From positions 1 to 6,508 of the forward strand of contig CAYRIK010000055.1 in assembly GCA_964424345.1 (NCBI GenBank): 6,508 nt of DNA. The letters are read 5' to 3'. Positions within the stretch are counted from its first letter, which is position 1. Every line of letters starts with the position of its first letter. Made by a program: the position numbers and the translations under genes. The stretch comes from RGIG6307 sp964424345. Lineage in GTDB: Bacteria > Bacillota > Clostridia > Lachnospirales > Lachnospiraceae. Of this stretch, positions 1-6,105 are shown in pieces. The notes beneath the pieces were generated by a model. The model saw only the letters and a list, made by a program, of their open reading frames with translations, did not search any database and was not told where the DNA came from.

Positions 1-1925
1 TAAACCCTTGATGCACCGGGAAGCACATAATTTTCTTCTGCAAGTTCATTCATGATTTCATCATCAAGATCATAAAGCGTTTCTATAACTTTAGCCAACA
101 TATCGGCATATGATGCAACTGACATTGAGTCTCCGCACAATATACACATTTTGGGTTTTGTTCCTTTCGGGTCAAATTCTTCTTCTATAGAAAGCTTCTT
201 TTCTGTGCCATCATTAAATTTAACATATGTATTTGCGGGCTTTTCAATAAAGAACAACTTTTGAATAATAGAACTTAATCGTTCAGCTCTTGCTTTGATT
301 GTATTTTCGTTCCATGTGTTTTGGTTTAAAACATCTTTATTCAATACAACAATGTGCGAATTCTTGTCCGCAATATAATGTTTTTTGTCTTCAAACGTTT
401 TATTTCCTAATTCACTGTTATAGCCTGTAAGAGTCAGATTGCCAAGACTATGAAGATATTTTTCATGAACCTTTTCATATTGTCCCCCTAATTCCTTTAT
501 CCAATATGGCGTTAGCTTTTGAGGCATTATATGTTCAATTGAAAAACTAGATACATCCAATTTTTCCTTGTTTATGCTTCCATCTATAGTTGTATCCTCG
601 ATTGTTTTCAATAAATATTTACAAACATTCTTTTTGTTATATAAATCCGTATTGAGTAACGCATCCTTAAACATTGAATCAGATGGAATAGCATCCTTGG
701 TGGTTAATTGAGCAAAGAACTGTAGAATTGTATCATAGTATTTACCTAATTTATCTTTATCAGCAAAAAGCCTGTTATATAATGTTTTATATAAGCCTTT
801 TAAACTGTTTGACCCAACGCCACAAACAATTCTTCTAAGAAGATAATTCAAAAAGAACGTTAATATTTTTTCAAGTTCCTCGCTAGAAATTATGCTGTCA
901 TTGTAGTCATCAAAAACATGAAACAAAAATGAATATATAGTTCCTTGATCTAATGCTCTAAAGCCTTCCAGCTTACTCTTAACCACATTAGAATATTTAG
1001 GATCGTCACCGCCATAAAAAACTTTATAATATTCAGAATAACGCAATAATTCACGAAGCATATCTTCGTTTGAAAAACCACTGGTTCTAAAATATGATTT
1101 AAACACCTCATAGGCATTCTGCGAAGACACTTTTTCTCTACACGAAAATTGAAGATAATCTGTTATAAAAGCAGTCATCTTTTGTTGTGTGACATTTTTT
1201 TCAATTTTTATCCAGTAATCCTCAAATAATGTTTCCTGATTCTTATCTGTCATTAAAATAAAGTTTCTAATCAGGTCCGCCAAGGAAAGATCCAATCCTG
1301 TAGAGTTTATAGATTCAAAAACAACCTGTGGATCATCTTCTTTTGCATCCAAAATAATAACTGCAGCAGTCAATTTCTTTAATCCTGACAAAATATCCTT
1401 AATAGAATGCCCTTTGTCAATTTCCTTTTGAATAAGCTTTTTCATGTAGTCATAATTGATATAAATATTCGAATTCACATCGATTGACTTTAATTCATTT
1501 TTCATCAAAAGCACAAATTGGTCATTATCTGATTGAATTGGTTTAAGTTTTACCTTTGTCTGGTCCGTAAGCTTTAAGTCATTGTATTTATCGACATTAA
1601 AAAGAATATCCTCAAGCTCATGTTTAATATTTTCATCATCGCTTGAATCTAATAAAGCTTTCAACAATAAAAACAAAGTTGTGATTCTTTGCTGACCATC
1701 AATGATTAAATACCTATAAATTTTATTTTCCTCACCTTGGTCAACATATACAATAGAACCGACAAAATGAAAGCGATCATACTTATATGCATCAATTATA
1801 TCTTCAAATAATTTTTTGCAATGTATCTTGCCCCAATCATAATTTCTTTGATAAACAGGAATAACAAATTGCCTTTTATTTGTCTCGATCAGCTCTCCTA
1901 AGACTCTATATTTTTCTACTTTCAT
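1..1925 (-). CDS. DUF262-DUF1524 (GmrSD-like) restriction protein, 3' end beyond window
   Basis: I translated this frame by hand. It is open from an ATG at 1925 to the window edge, giving 641 codons with no stop, so the C-terminus is missing. The N-terminal DUF262 (GmrS-like) domain shows VIPVYQRNYDW at residues 21-31, the DGQQRITTL nucleotide-binding motif at 76-84 and VFESINSTG at 201-209. A DUF1524 HNH-type (GmrD-like) domain follows, with SIEHIMPQ at 462-469 (His465) and LGNLTLTGYNSELGN at 494-508. A further segment from about residue 545 is unassigned. Family members are NTP-dependent nucleases: GmrSD cuts glucosylated hydroxymethylcytosine DNA, BrxU cuts several modified cytosines, and SspE senses phosphorothioate. 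The substrate here cannot be read from sequence. The start is supported by GGGAGGAG ending about 6 nt upstream. The gene sits 68 bp after the endonuclease gene on the same strand and looks more AT-rich than it. The family call is firm; the target is unknown. Confidence 0.93.
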   Translation of the reverse strand, partial: MKVEKYRVLGELIETNKRQFVIPVYQRNYDWGKIHCKKLFEDIIDAYKYDRFHFVGSIVYVDQGEENKIYRYLIIDGQQRITTLFLLLKALLDSSDDENIKHELEDILFNVDKYNDLKLTDQTKVKLKPIQSDNDQFVLLMKNELKSIDVNSNIYINYDYMKKLIQKEIDKGHSIKDILSGLKKLTAAVIILDAKEDDPQVVFESINSTGLDLSLADLIRNFILMTDKNQETLFEDYWIKIEKNVTQQKMTAFITDYLQFSCREKVSSQNAYEVFKSYFRTSGFSNEDMLRELLRYSEYYKVFYGGDDPKYSNVVKSKLEGFRALDQGTIYSFLFHVFDDYNDSIISSEELEKILTFFLNYLLRRIVCGVGSNSLKGLYKTLYNRLFADKDKLGKYYDTILQFFAQLTTKDAIPSDSMFKDALLNTDLYNKKNVCKYLLKTIEDTTIDGSINKEKLDVSSFSIEHIMPQKLTPYWIKELGGQYEKVHEKYLHSLGNLTLTGYNSELGNKTFEDKKHYIADKNSHIVVLNKDVLNQNTWNENTIKARAERLSSIIQKLFFIEKPANTYVKFNDGTEKKLSIEEEFDPKGTKPKMCILCGDSMSVASYADMLAKVIETLYDLDDEIMNELAEENYVLPGASRV

Positions 1926-1993
1926 ATGTACTCCTCCCGTTAGGCAACGGCCAAAGTTTTGATGCCTTATTTACAACTCCATTAAATAGCCAC
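1926..1993 (-). promoter_or_regulatory. Short gap with strong RBS for the DUF262 gene and a small hairpin
   Basis: This is the spacer between the endonuclease stop and the DUF262 start. On the minus strand it carries CGGGAGGAG at 1931-1939, a near-perfect Shine-Dalgarno sequence. Just upstream is a 5-bp inverted repeat, CCGTT-GCCT-AACGG, whose last bases touch the ribosome binding site and could modestly affect its access. The hairpin has no U-tract, so I do not call a terminator. I see no convincing -35/-10 pair. Read-through from the upstream operon is therefore the simplest source of transcription, which is an inference. Confidence 0.55.
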
Positions 1994-3466
1994 TCAACTA
2001 TTAGCGGCGAACTTATTCAAAGTAAGGTCTGAAATAAGTCCACTTACATCCTTACCTAGATTGTTCACAATAATATCATCAAAATCCTTATAATCAATTT
2101 CTCTTACTTCGTGGAAAATATGGTTATAAAGGTATTCCGCAAATGTACTAGCCAAAATAATAACAATAGGAGTGCCTTTAATATCGCGTTTTGTTGCAGG
2201 GACATACCTTGAAGTTACAACAATAGTATAATCTCCTCCAATTTCTTCGCGGTGTTCTCTCAAACGCCCTGCGTTAATACCTAGCAATTTATTTGCCGTC
2301 GATTTTGATTCAACCGCAAATTTCTTTCTACGGGAAACGTTAATCTTATATAAACACTCAATATCAGTATGAGCCGCGCCGCCGCGTTTGTTTGCTTCTA
2401 CGTTATAGAACATATTAAAGCCTTCCGTAAGTACATCTTCAAATAAATATGCAGTATCATTGTCAGGATTATTAGAATATTCTTCTATAAGTTTTGGCAA
2501 CTCCAGCAATTTACTTAAATCGTCATCTTCTCCGATTTCTTCCAGTAAAATTTGCGGATAAAAATTGTATATTTCTTTTACGCAATCAACATATAATCTT
2601 TCGGGATCGGTTAACGAAATAGGCGTATCGAAACAAGAATATTGCCTAAACAATTTTTGAATAAAAGGCTTTAACTCTTCACTTATCTCAATATAACCCA
2701 AGGTTGCTTTTCTACCCGTTGGATTGCTCCGCGAATTTGTTTTTGTGGGATGATAAAGTTTACACACAAGCTCACCACTAAAGCGTTTGATAATGCCGAT
2801 TTGTTCCAACAAGGTTTGCGTGTAATATTCCCACTCATATACACTTTTAACGTATACATGCTCATTCTCCTTGAATAACGCTGCCATATCCGTCGCTTTT
2901 AGTTCTCTTAACTTCAGAATTTCAGCCACAAGTTTTTCGTATGATTGCGGAGTAACGGATTTTTCAAATACGACAAGATATTCAACTTCATTGTTATACA
3001 ACTTGCCACCAAGTCTCTCGTCTGAAAGAAGCTGTAATATCAAGCGAAAAGGATATAATTGAAAGTCAGGGCTTGTTCCGTTTGCAGGATGTTGCAATTG
3101 AATAGCAAACAGCATTGTCGTAAAGATTTTTCTCAATTTTGCTTCATCGGAAATATATTTTAAGAATAAGTTTCCTAGCGGACTGAAAATAAACTTATTT
3201 TCGCCGTTAATTTTATTTTCATATCCAAACATCCAATATTCCAATGTATTAATTCTATGGTTTATGGAATCTAACGGCTTTTCTTCGGGGTTTCTTGTTT
3301 TATACAAATCCAAAGCCGCTAGTCTATCTTGCATTCTATGACGTTCTATATCTGATATATCGGTTTTACAACTATTTTTTACATCCAAAGCAACCGCTTT
3401 AACCATTTCATAGCTACTCGTATGCTTGTACAAGATCCATTTATCACAGTCTAAAACTCTCGGCAT
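1994..3466 (-). CDS. Type II restriction endonuclease, PD-(D/E)xK, AlwI/BspD6I-like
   Basis: A 490-aa protein, probably the DNA-cutting partner of the methyltransferase encoded just upstream. The C-terminal half carries a PD-(D/E)xK nuclease core: an acidic residue in LFEDVL (Glu343), then Asp368 in GGAAHTDIECLY (362-373), then Glu386 and Lys388 in KKFAVESKST (381-390). The predicted catalytic triad is D368-E386-K388. A conserved-looking NAGRLREHRE helix and two hydrophobic strands (TIVVTS, PIVIIL) follow, as in FokI- and AlwI-type cleavage domains. The N-terminal ~280 residues (FIFSPLGNLFLKY, then PFRLILQLL) resemble the helical recognition region of AlwI/N.BstNBI proteins by layout as I recall it, not by alignment. 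The ATG is fixed by AGGAG at 3476-3480, which lies inside the last codons of the methyltransferase gene, 9 nt from the start; the genes are 4 bp apart. This predicts type IIS cutting outside an asymmetric site. The nuclease role is quite sure and the exact family less so. The recognition sequence is unknown. Confidence 0.82.
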   Translation of the reverse strand: MPRVLDCDKWILYKHTSSYEMVKAVALDVKNSCKTDISDIERHRMQDRLAALDLYKTRNPEEKPLDSINHRINTLEYWMFGYENKINGENKFIFSPLGNLFLKYISDEAKLRKIFTTMLFAIQLQHPANGTSPDFQLYPFRLILQLLSDERLGGKLYNNEVEYLVVFEKSVTPQSYEKLVAEILKLRELKATDMAALFKENEHVYVKSVYEWEYYTQTLLEQIGIIKRFSGELVCKLYHPTKTNSRSNPTGRKATLGYIEISEELKPFIQKLFRQYSCFDTPISLTDPERLYVDCVKEIYNFYPQILLEEIGEDDDLSKLLELPKLIEEYSNNPDNDTAYLFEDVLTEGFNMFYNVEANKRGGAAHTDIECLYKINVSRRKKFAVESKSTANKLLGINAGRLREHREEIGGDYTIVVTSRYVPATKRDIKGTPIVIILASTFAEYLYNHIFHEVREIDYKDFDDIIVNNLGKDVSGLISDLTLNKFAANS

Positions 3467-3470
3467 AACT

Positions 3471-5618
3471 TTATTCTCCTATTTTACTAACGACTTCCAT
3501 CATAAGTTTAGGGGGAATGGATTCCCCGATAACCGTTCTTATAAACGTATCCGTAGCATCTTTCGGAAAGTCAATGTCTTCAGGAATCGAAGATACGATA
3601 AAAGTTTCCAACAACGTTAAAACTCTCGCATCTGAATATGTTCCATCTGGCAATTTGCGCCCAGGGTGCACATTGTTATGAGAACTCATGCTACCGCTAA
3701 ATGTTGTACGCGTGGGACACGGCTGATCCCACACCATTCTTTTGAATGTATTATGAAACCCTTTAATGCGTGTACCATCTTCTTTTTTAGGATAATAAAC
3801 GGGGTTTGCAATGGCACTTTTCCCCGACTGCGTATGCTTTAAGGCAAGAACGGCTCGTTCGTTTTGATGTTTTGCATAATGCCATGGAATTCCTGAATCC
3901 TCCCCCGCTTCAAGGGATGGCAAGTGACCGATTGCGGAAGACAGTGGGATTTCTTGCTGCTTCGTTGGCCATGACCATTTAAGACCATGTTTATACAGCT
4001 TAATTATAGCGCGCGGGCGTGATTGACAAATGCCGTAATCTTTTGCGTTTAATATGCGAATATCAATTTCGTATTTATCCGCATATTTCTTTTTAAGTAT
4101 TTCTTCCAAAAGAAGATATTCGCCGTTATACGGAAAATACATTTCAATAAAACGAGGAACATTTTCAATCAAAACGTAATCGAAATCGCATTCGTCAATG
4201 ATTTCTAATGCTTGCAATATTAAAAAATTACGTTTATCTATTTCAAAATGTGCCTGTTTTTTATTCTTGCCGAGCGTACTCAAACCTTGACAGGGAGGAG
4301 TTGCAATCAACATTTTAACGTTGTTATTTTTAACAATCGAAACCATATGATTTTTGGTGTCGTTTTGCGTAATATCGCCGCAATGCATTTCGGAATTAGG
4401 ATAAAAATGCTGATAGCATTCCGCACGCTTGGGAAGCAATTCGTTCCCAGCGATAACTTCAACATTTGTTTTATGCAACAACAGTTCACCTATACCCGCA
4501 CTAGAAAACAGCGAGATAGCTTTAATCCTCTCCTTATTTTCTATATTTGTTTTCCCTATCATCCCTACGATTTCCTTTAACATTAAAGGCGGAATAGACT
4601 CTCCGATGCATTGACGAATCAACAACTCTGGTGTATCGTCGGGAATATTCCAATCAGTCGGCAAAGAATCCAATATCATCAATTCCAACGGAGTTAAAAC
4701 ACGTGCATCTGAGTATGTTCCATCTGGCAGTTTTCTGCCCGGATGTACATTTCTTTGGGAAGCGATACAATCGTTTCTTATTGTAATCGTAGGAGCGGGT
4801 AAATCCCAACGAATACGCCTATACGAAGATTCATAACCTTTAACACGCGTACCGTCCTTCTTTTGCGGATAATATACGGGATTTGAAAAAGCTGTTTGCC
4901 CTGTAGGGGTGTGTTTCATCCATAAAATATTTTCAGATGAATGTGGACGGGCAAAATGCCATTTAAGTTCTGATTTTTCACCTGCTTCCAAAGATGGTAA
5001 ATGCCCTATTGCTTCTTCAACGGTTATTTTCTTATCTTGTTCTTTCGCCCAATCCCAAACCAAGCCAAATTTGTGCATTTTGATAATTGCGCGCAAACGA
5101 GTTTGAGGCACACCGTAATTTGAGGAATTTACCACCCTGCTGTCTATATCGTATTCATTACCAAATTCCAATCGTAAGATGTCTAAAACTGTTCTCATTT
5201 CTCCTTTATAACTCAAGAGTAATTTAAGAAGAGCCGGAACATTTTCGATCAAAATATAATCAGGTTTTGTACGCTTAATCGCTTTTACCACATAGGTAAT
5301 AAGATAATTTCGCTCGTCGGCTTCCATTTTCGTCTGACAACGATTTTTCCCAGCGACACTCATTCCTTGACAAGGTGGCGAAGCAAGCATAAAATCCACC
5401 TTTTTAGGAGCAGCATTCATAATTTGTTCAAAAACTTCTTCTTGAGTAATATCACCGCAAATAACATTTGTTTCGGGAGAAATGGACTTATATAAATCTG
5501 CGCGATTTTGGAGCAATTCGTTAGCCACAAGTATATCAATGCCTACTTGCTTAAAATATGTTTCACCAATACCTGCACTAGCAAACAACGAGATCCCTTT
5601 TAATCTTTTTTCACTCAT
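3471..5618 (-). CDS. Tandem double cytosine-C5 DNA methyltransferase (two full catalytic domains)
   Basis: A 715-aa protein, about twice the usual C5 methyltransferase length. It transfers methyl groups from S-adenosylmethionine to cytosine C5 in a target sequence. The first half (about 5-355) has motif I LFASAGIGE (11-19), a CGDIT motif (54-58), motif IV PPCQG with catalytic Cys83, ENV (125-127), QTRLR (172-176) and motif X GESIPPLML (339-347). The second half (about 364-715) repeats them in order: LFSSAGIGE (370-378), CGDIT (413-417), PPCQG with Cys443, ENV (485-487), QSRPR (532-536) and GESIPPKLM (698-706). Both halves look active. In both, the first Gly of the canonical FxGxG is Ser. Homologous points are 359 residues apart. 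Fused or paired C5 enzymes typically protect the two strands of an asymmetric type IIS site, matching the nuclease downstream. The ATG overlaps the HTH stop (ATGA) and has only a weak ribosome binding site of its own (GGATG), so translation is probably coupled to the HTH gene. Confidence 0.97.
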   Translation of the reverse strand: MSEKRLKGISLFASAGIGETYFKQVGIDILVANELLQNRADLYKSISPETNVICGDITQEEVFEQIMNAAPKKVDFMLASPPCQGMSVAGKNRCQTKMEADERNYLITYVVKAIKRTKPDYILIENVPALLKLLLSYKGEMRTVLDILRLEFGNEYDIDSRVVNSSNYGVPQTRLRAIIKMHKFGLVWDWAKEQDKKITVEEAIGHLPSLEAGEKSELKWHFARPHSSENILWMKHTPTGQTAFSNPVYYPQKKDGTRVKGYESSYRRIRWDLPAPTITIRNDCIASQRNVHPGRKLPDGTYSDARVLTPLELMILDSLPTDWNIPDDTPELLIRQCIGESIPPLMLKEIVGMIGKTNIENKERIKAISLFSSAGIGELLLHKTNVEVIAGNELLPKRAECYQHFYPNSEMHCGDITQNDTKNHMVSIVKNNNVKMLIATPPCQGLSTLGKNKKQAHFEIDKRNFLILQALEIIDECDFDYVLIENVPRFIEMYFPYNGEYLLLEEILKKKYADKYEIDIRILNAKDYGICQSRPRAIIKLYKHGLKWSWPTKQQEIPLSSAIGHLPSLEAGEDSGIPWHYAKHQNERAVLALKHTQSGKSAIANPVYYPKKEDGTRIKGFHNTFKRMVWDQPCPTRTTFSGSMSSHNNVHPGRKLPDGTYSDARVLTLLETFIVSSIPEDIDFPKDATDTFIRTVIGESIPPKLMMEVVSKIGE
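3616..3674 (-). repeat. Copy 2 of an internal repeat between the two methyltransferase halves
   Basis: This segment aligns without gaps to 4693-4751, with 48 of 59 bases the same by my count. It encodes a block of 20 residues (649-668) that is identical to residues 290-309 in the first half. It lies just after the short divergent stretch described in the findings. The partner copy is 1077 bp away, which is exactly 359 codons. It is the most strongly conserved stretch I found between the two halves. Confidence 0.75.
4693..4751 (-). repeat. Copy 1 of an internal repeat between the two methyltransferase halves
   Basis: Partner of 3616-3674 and the part of the first half encoding residues 290-309. 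The two copies differ at 11 of 59 positions, and across the shared 20-residue block every base difference is silent. This shows that the protein arose by tandem duplication or by fusion of close paralogues. The motif (PGRKLPDG, then SDARVLT) belongs to the region between motifs IX and X. Confidence 0.75.
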
Positions 5619-5812
5619 AATATCACATCCATAATATCGCCAATATTACAGTTAAGGGCAACACAAATTTTTATCATAACATCCATTGAAACAGGTTCAT
5701 TATTATTTAATTTTGTTAAAGTCGTTGATCCAATGCCTGTTGCTTCTTTTAATTCTCGTTTCTTCATATTCAAGTCAATCAATTTTTTCCATAGTTTATT
5801 GTAATTAACCAT
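5615..5812 (-). CDS. Small Cro/C1-type HTH regulator, probable controller of the R-M operon
   Basis: A 65-aa protein that is essentially a single helix-turn-helix domain of the XRE/Cro-C1 group (HTH_26-like). Helix 2 is about KKRELKEA (17-24), the turn is TGIGS, and the recognition helix is about TTLTKLNNN (30-38). A helical C-terminal half (MDVMIKICVALNCNIGDIMDVIL) may allow dimer formation. Proteins of this size and type are commonly encoded immediately before C5 methyltransferases in low-GC bacteria and act like C (controller) proteins or repressors. The ATG has GGAG at 5821-5824, 8 nt upstream, and lies about 23 nt after the predicted transcription start. Its stop overlaps the methyltransferase start by ATGA. 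It is the first gene of the operon and sits directly below the phased CGATAT boxes, which are its most likely binding sites (inference). Whether it activates, represses or does both is not visible from sequence. Confidence 0.9.
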   Translation of the reverse strand: MVNYNKLWKKLIDLNMKKRELKEATGIGSTTLTKLNNNEPVSMDVMIKICVALNCNIGDIMDVIL

Positions 5813-5841
5813 AACTAACGCTCCATTGTCGTATTAACTAT

Positions 5842-5870
5842 AGTATACCATTTTTAAACCGATATTTCAA
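5842..5870 (-). promoter_or_regulatory. Sigma-70/sigma-A-type promoter of the R-M operon
   Basis: On the minus strand, TTGAAA (5870-5865) and TATACT (5847-5842) are separated by exactly 17 bp, matching consensus at five of six positions in each box. Transcription should start near 5835, giving a leader of about 23 nt with a GGAG ribosome binding site before the HTH ATG. The -35 box lies inside the first CGATAT repeat element, so a protein bound there would compete with RNA polymerase. The promoter would drive the HTH, methyltransferase and endonuclease genes and probably the DUF262 gene. Confidence 0.82.
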
Positions 5871-5913
5871 GCAATTATAACGATATTTCAATTTTTTTTG
5901 CCGATATGTCGGC
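5860..5913. repeat. Three CGATAT boxes with exact 21-bp spacing, likely operator array
   Basis: Plus-strand CGATAT occurs at 5860, 5881 and 5902, each 21 bp (two helical turns) apart. The first two extend to the 11-mer CGATATTTCAA (5860-5870 and 5881-5891). The third is the core of the palindrome GCCGATATGTCGGC (5900-5913). The box nearest the gene covers the -35 element; the other two lie upstream in the usual activator zone. Same-face spacing of this kind is what cooperative binding by a dimeric regulator needs, and the adjacent small HTH protein is the natural candidate. The repeats and spacing are seen directly; the operator role is inferred. Confidence 0.72.
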
Positions 5914-5920
5914 TTTTTTT
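5900..5920 (+). terminator. Palindrome plus T7: possible plus-strand terminator or operator
   Basis: GCCGA-TATG-TCGGC forms a 5-bp GC-rich stem followed by seven Ts on the plus strand, the form of a short intrinsic terminator for rightward transcription. No plus-strand gene or good plus-strand promoter lies to its left, so there is no obvious transcript to stop apart from antisense RNA. The same bases contain the third CGATAT box, so an operator role is at least as likely. On the minus strand the stem is followed by A residues and would not terminate operon transcription. Confidence 0.35.
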
Positions 5921-5949
5921 AAAAAACTTGATAATCGCACATTATCAAG
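5921..5949 (-). terminator. Hairpin with U-tract ending the upstream transcript
   Basis: CTTGATAAT (5927-5935) and ATTATCAAG (5941-5949) form a perfect 9-bp stem with a 5-nt loop. On the minus strand the stem is followed directly by six Ts (5926-5921). This fits an intrinsic terminator for the unrecognised gene ending at 6106, separating it from the R-M promoter. The stem is AT-rich, with only two G-C pairs, so termination may be partial. A palindromic protein-binding site is the alternative. Confidence 0.55.
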
Positions 5950-6105
5950 GGAATTCAATTATCGTTTACATCTTTAATTATTTGCAACACCACATATCCA
6001 GTCCACTCACAACATTTACTCTTATACAAAAATCCTGTCTATTTTGTAGTTCCTTGCATTATTGAGCCCTTTTCTATGGTAACCGCAAGAGATGCCCTTG
6101 CTTTT
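5950..6105. other. Non-coding spacer with no recognised element
   Basis: This is the rest of the intergenic region, between the hairpin at 5927-5949 and the stop of the upstream gene. I find no open frame with a credible start and ribosome binding site, no tRNA-like fold and no repeat array. On the minus strand it would be the 3' untranslated region of the upstream gene. Confidence 0.5.

Noticed and set aside
2871..3620. Short plus-strand open frames opposite the endonuclease and methyltransferase genes
   Set aside because: Low-complexity antisense translations of real genes, with no independent start signals.
4248..4580. 110-aa plus-strand open frame
   Set aside because: It lies wholly inside the methyltransferase gene, antisense to conserved motifs I to IV of the second half; no ribosome binding site or recognisable domain.
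5634..5639. Fourth CGATAT (inverted) just before the methyltransferase start
   Set aside because: It is inside the end of the HTH coding region, out of phase with the array. ATATCG hexamers also occur by chance elsewhere in this AT-rich window (for example near 2180 and 4373).
5874..5879. Perfect TATAAT on the minus strand as a second promoter
   Set aside because: No acceptable -35 lies 16-18 bp upstream (only GGCAAA-like sequence) and there is no extended TG; the TTGAAA/TATACT pair is much better.
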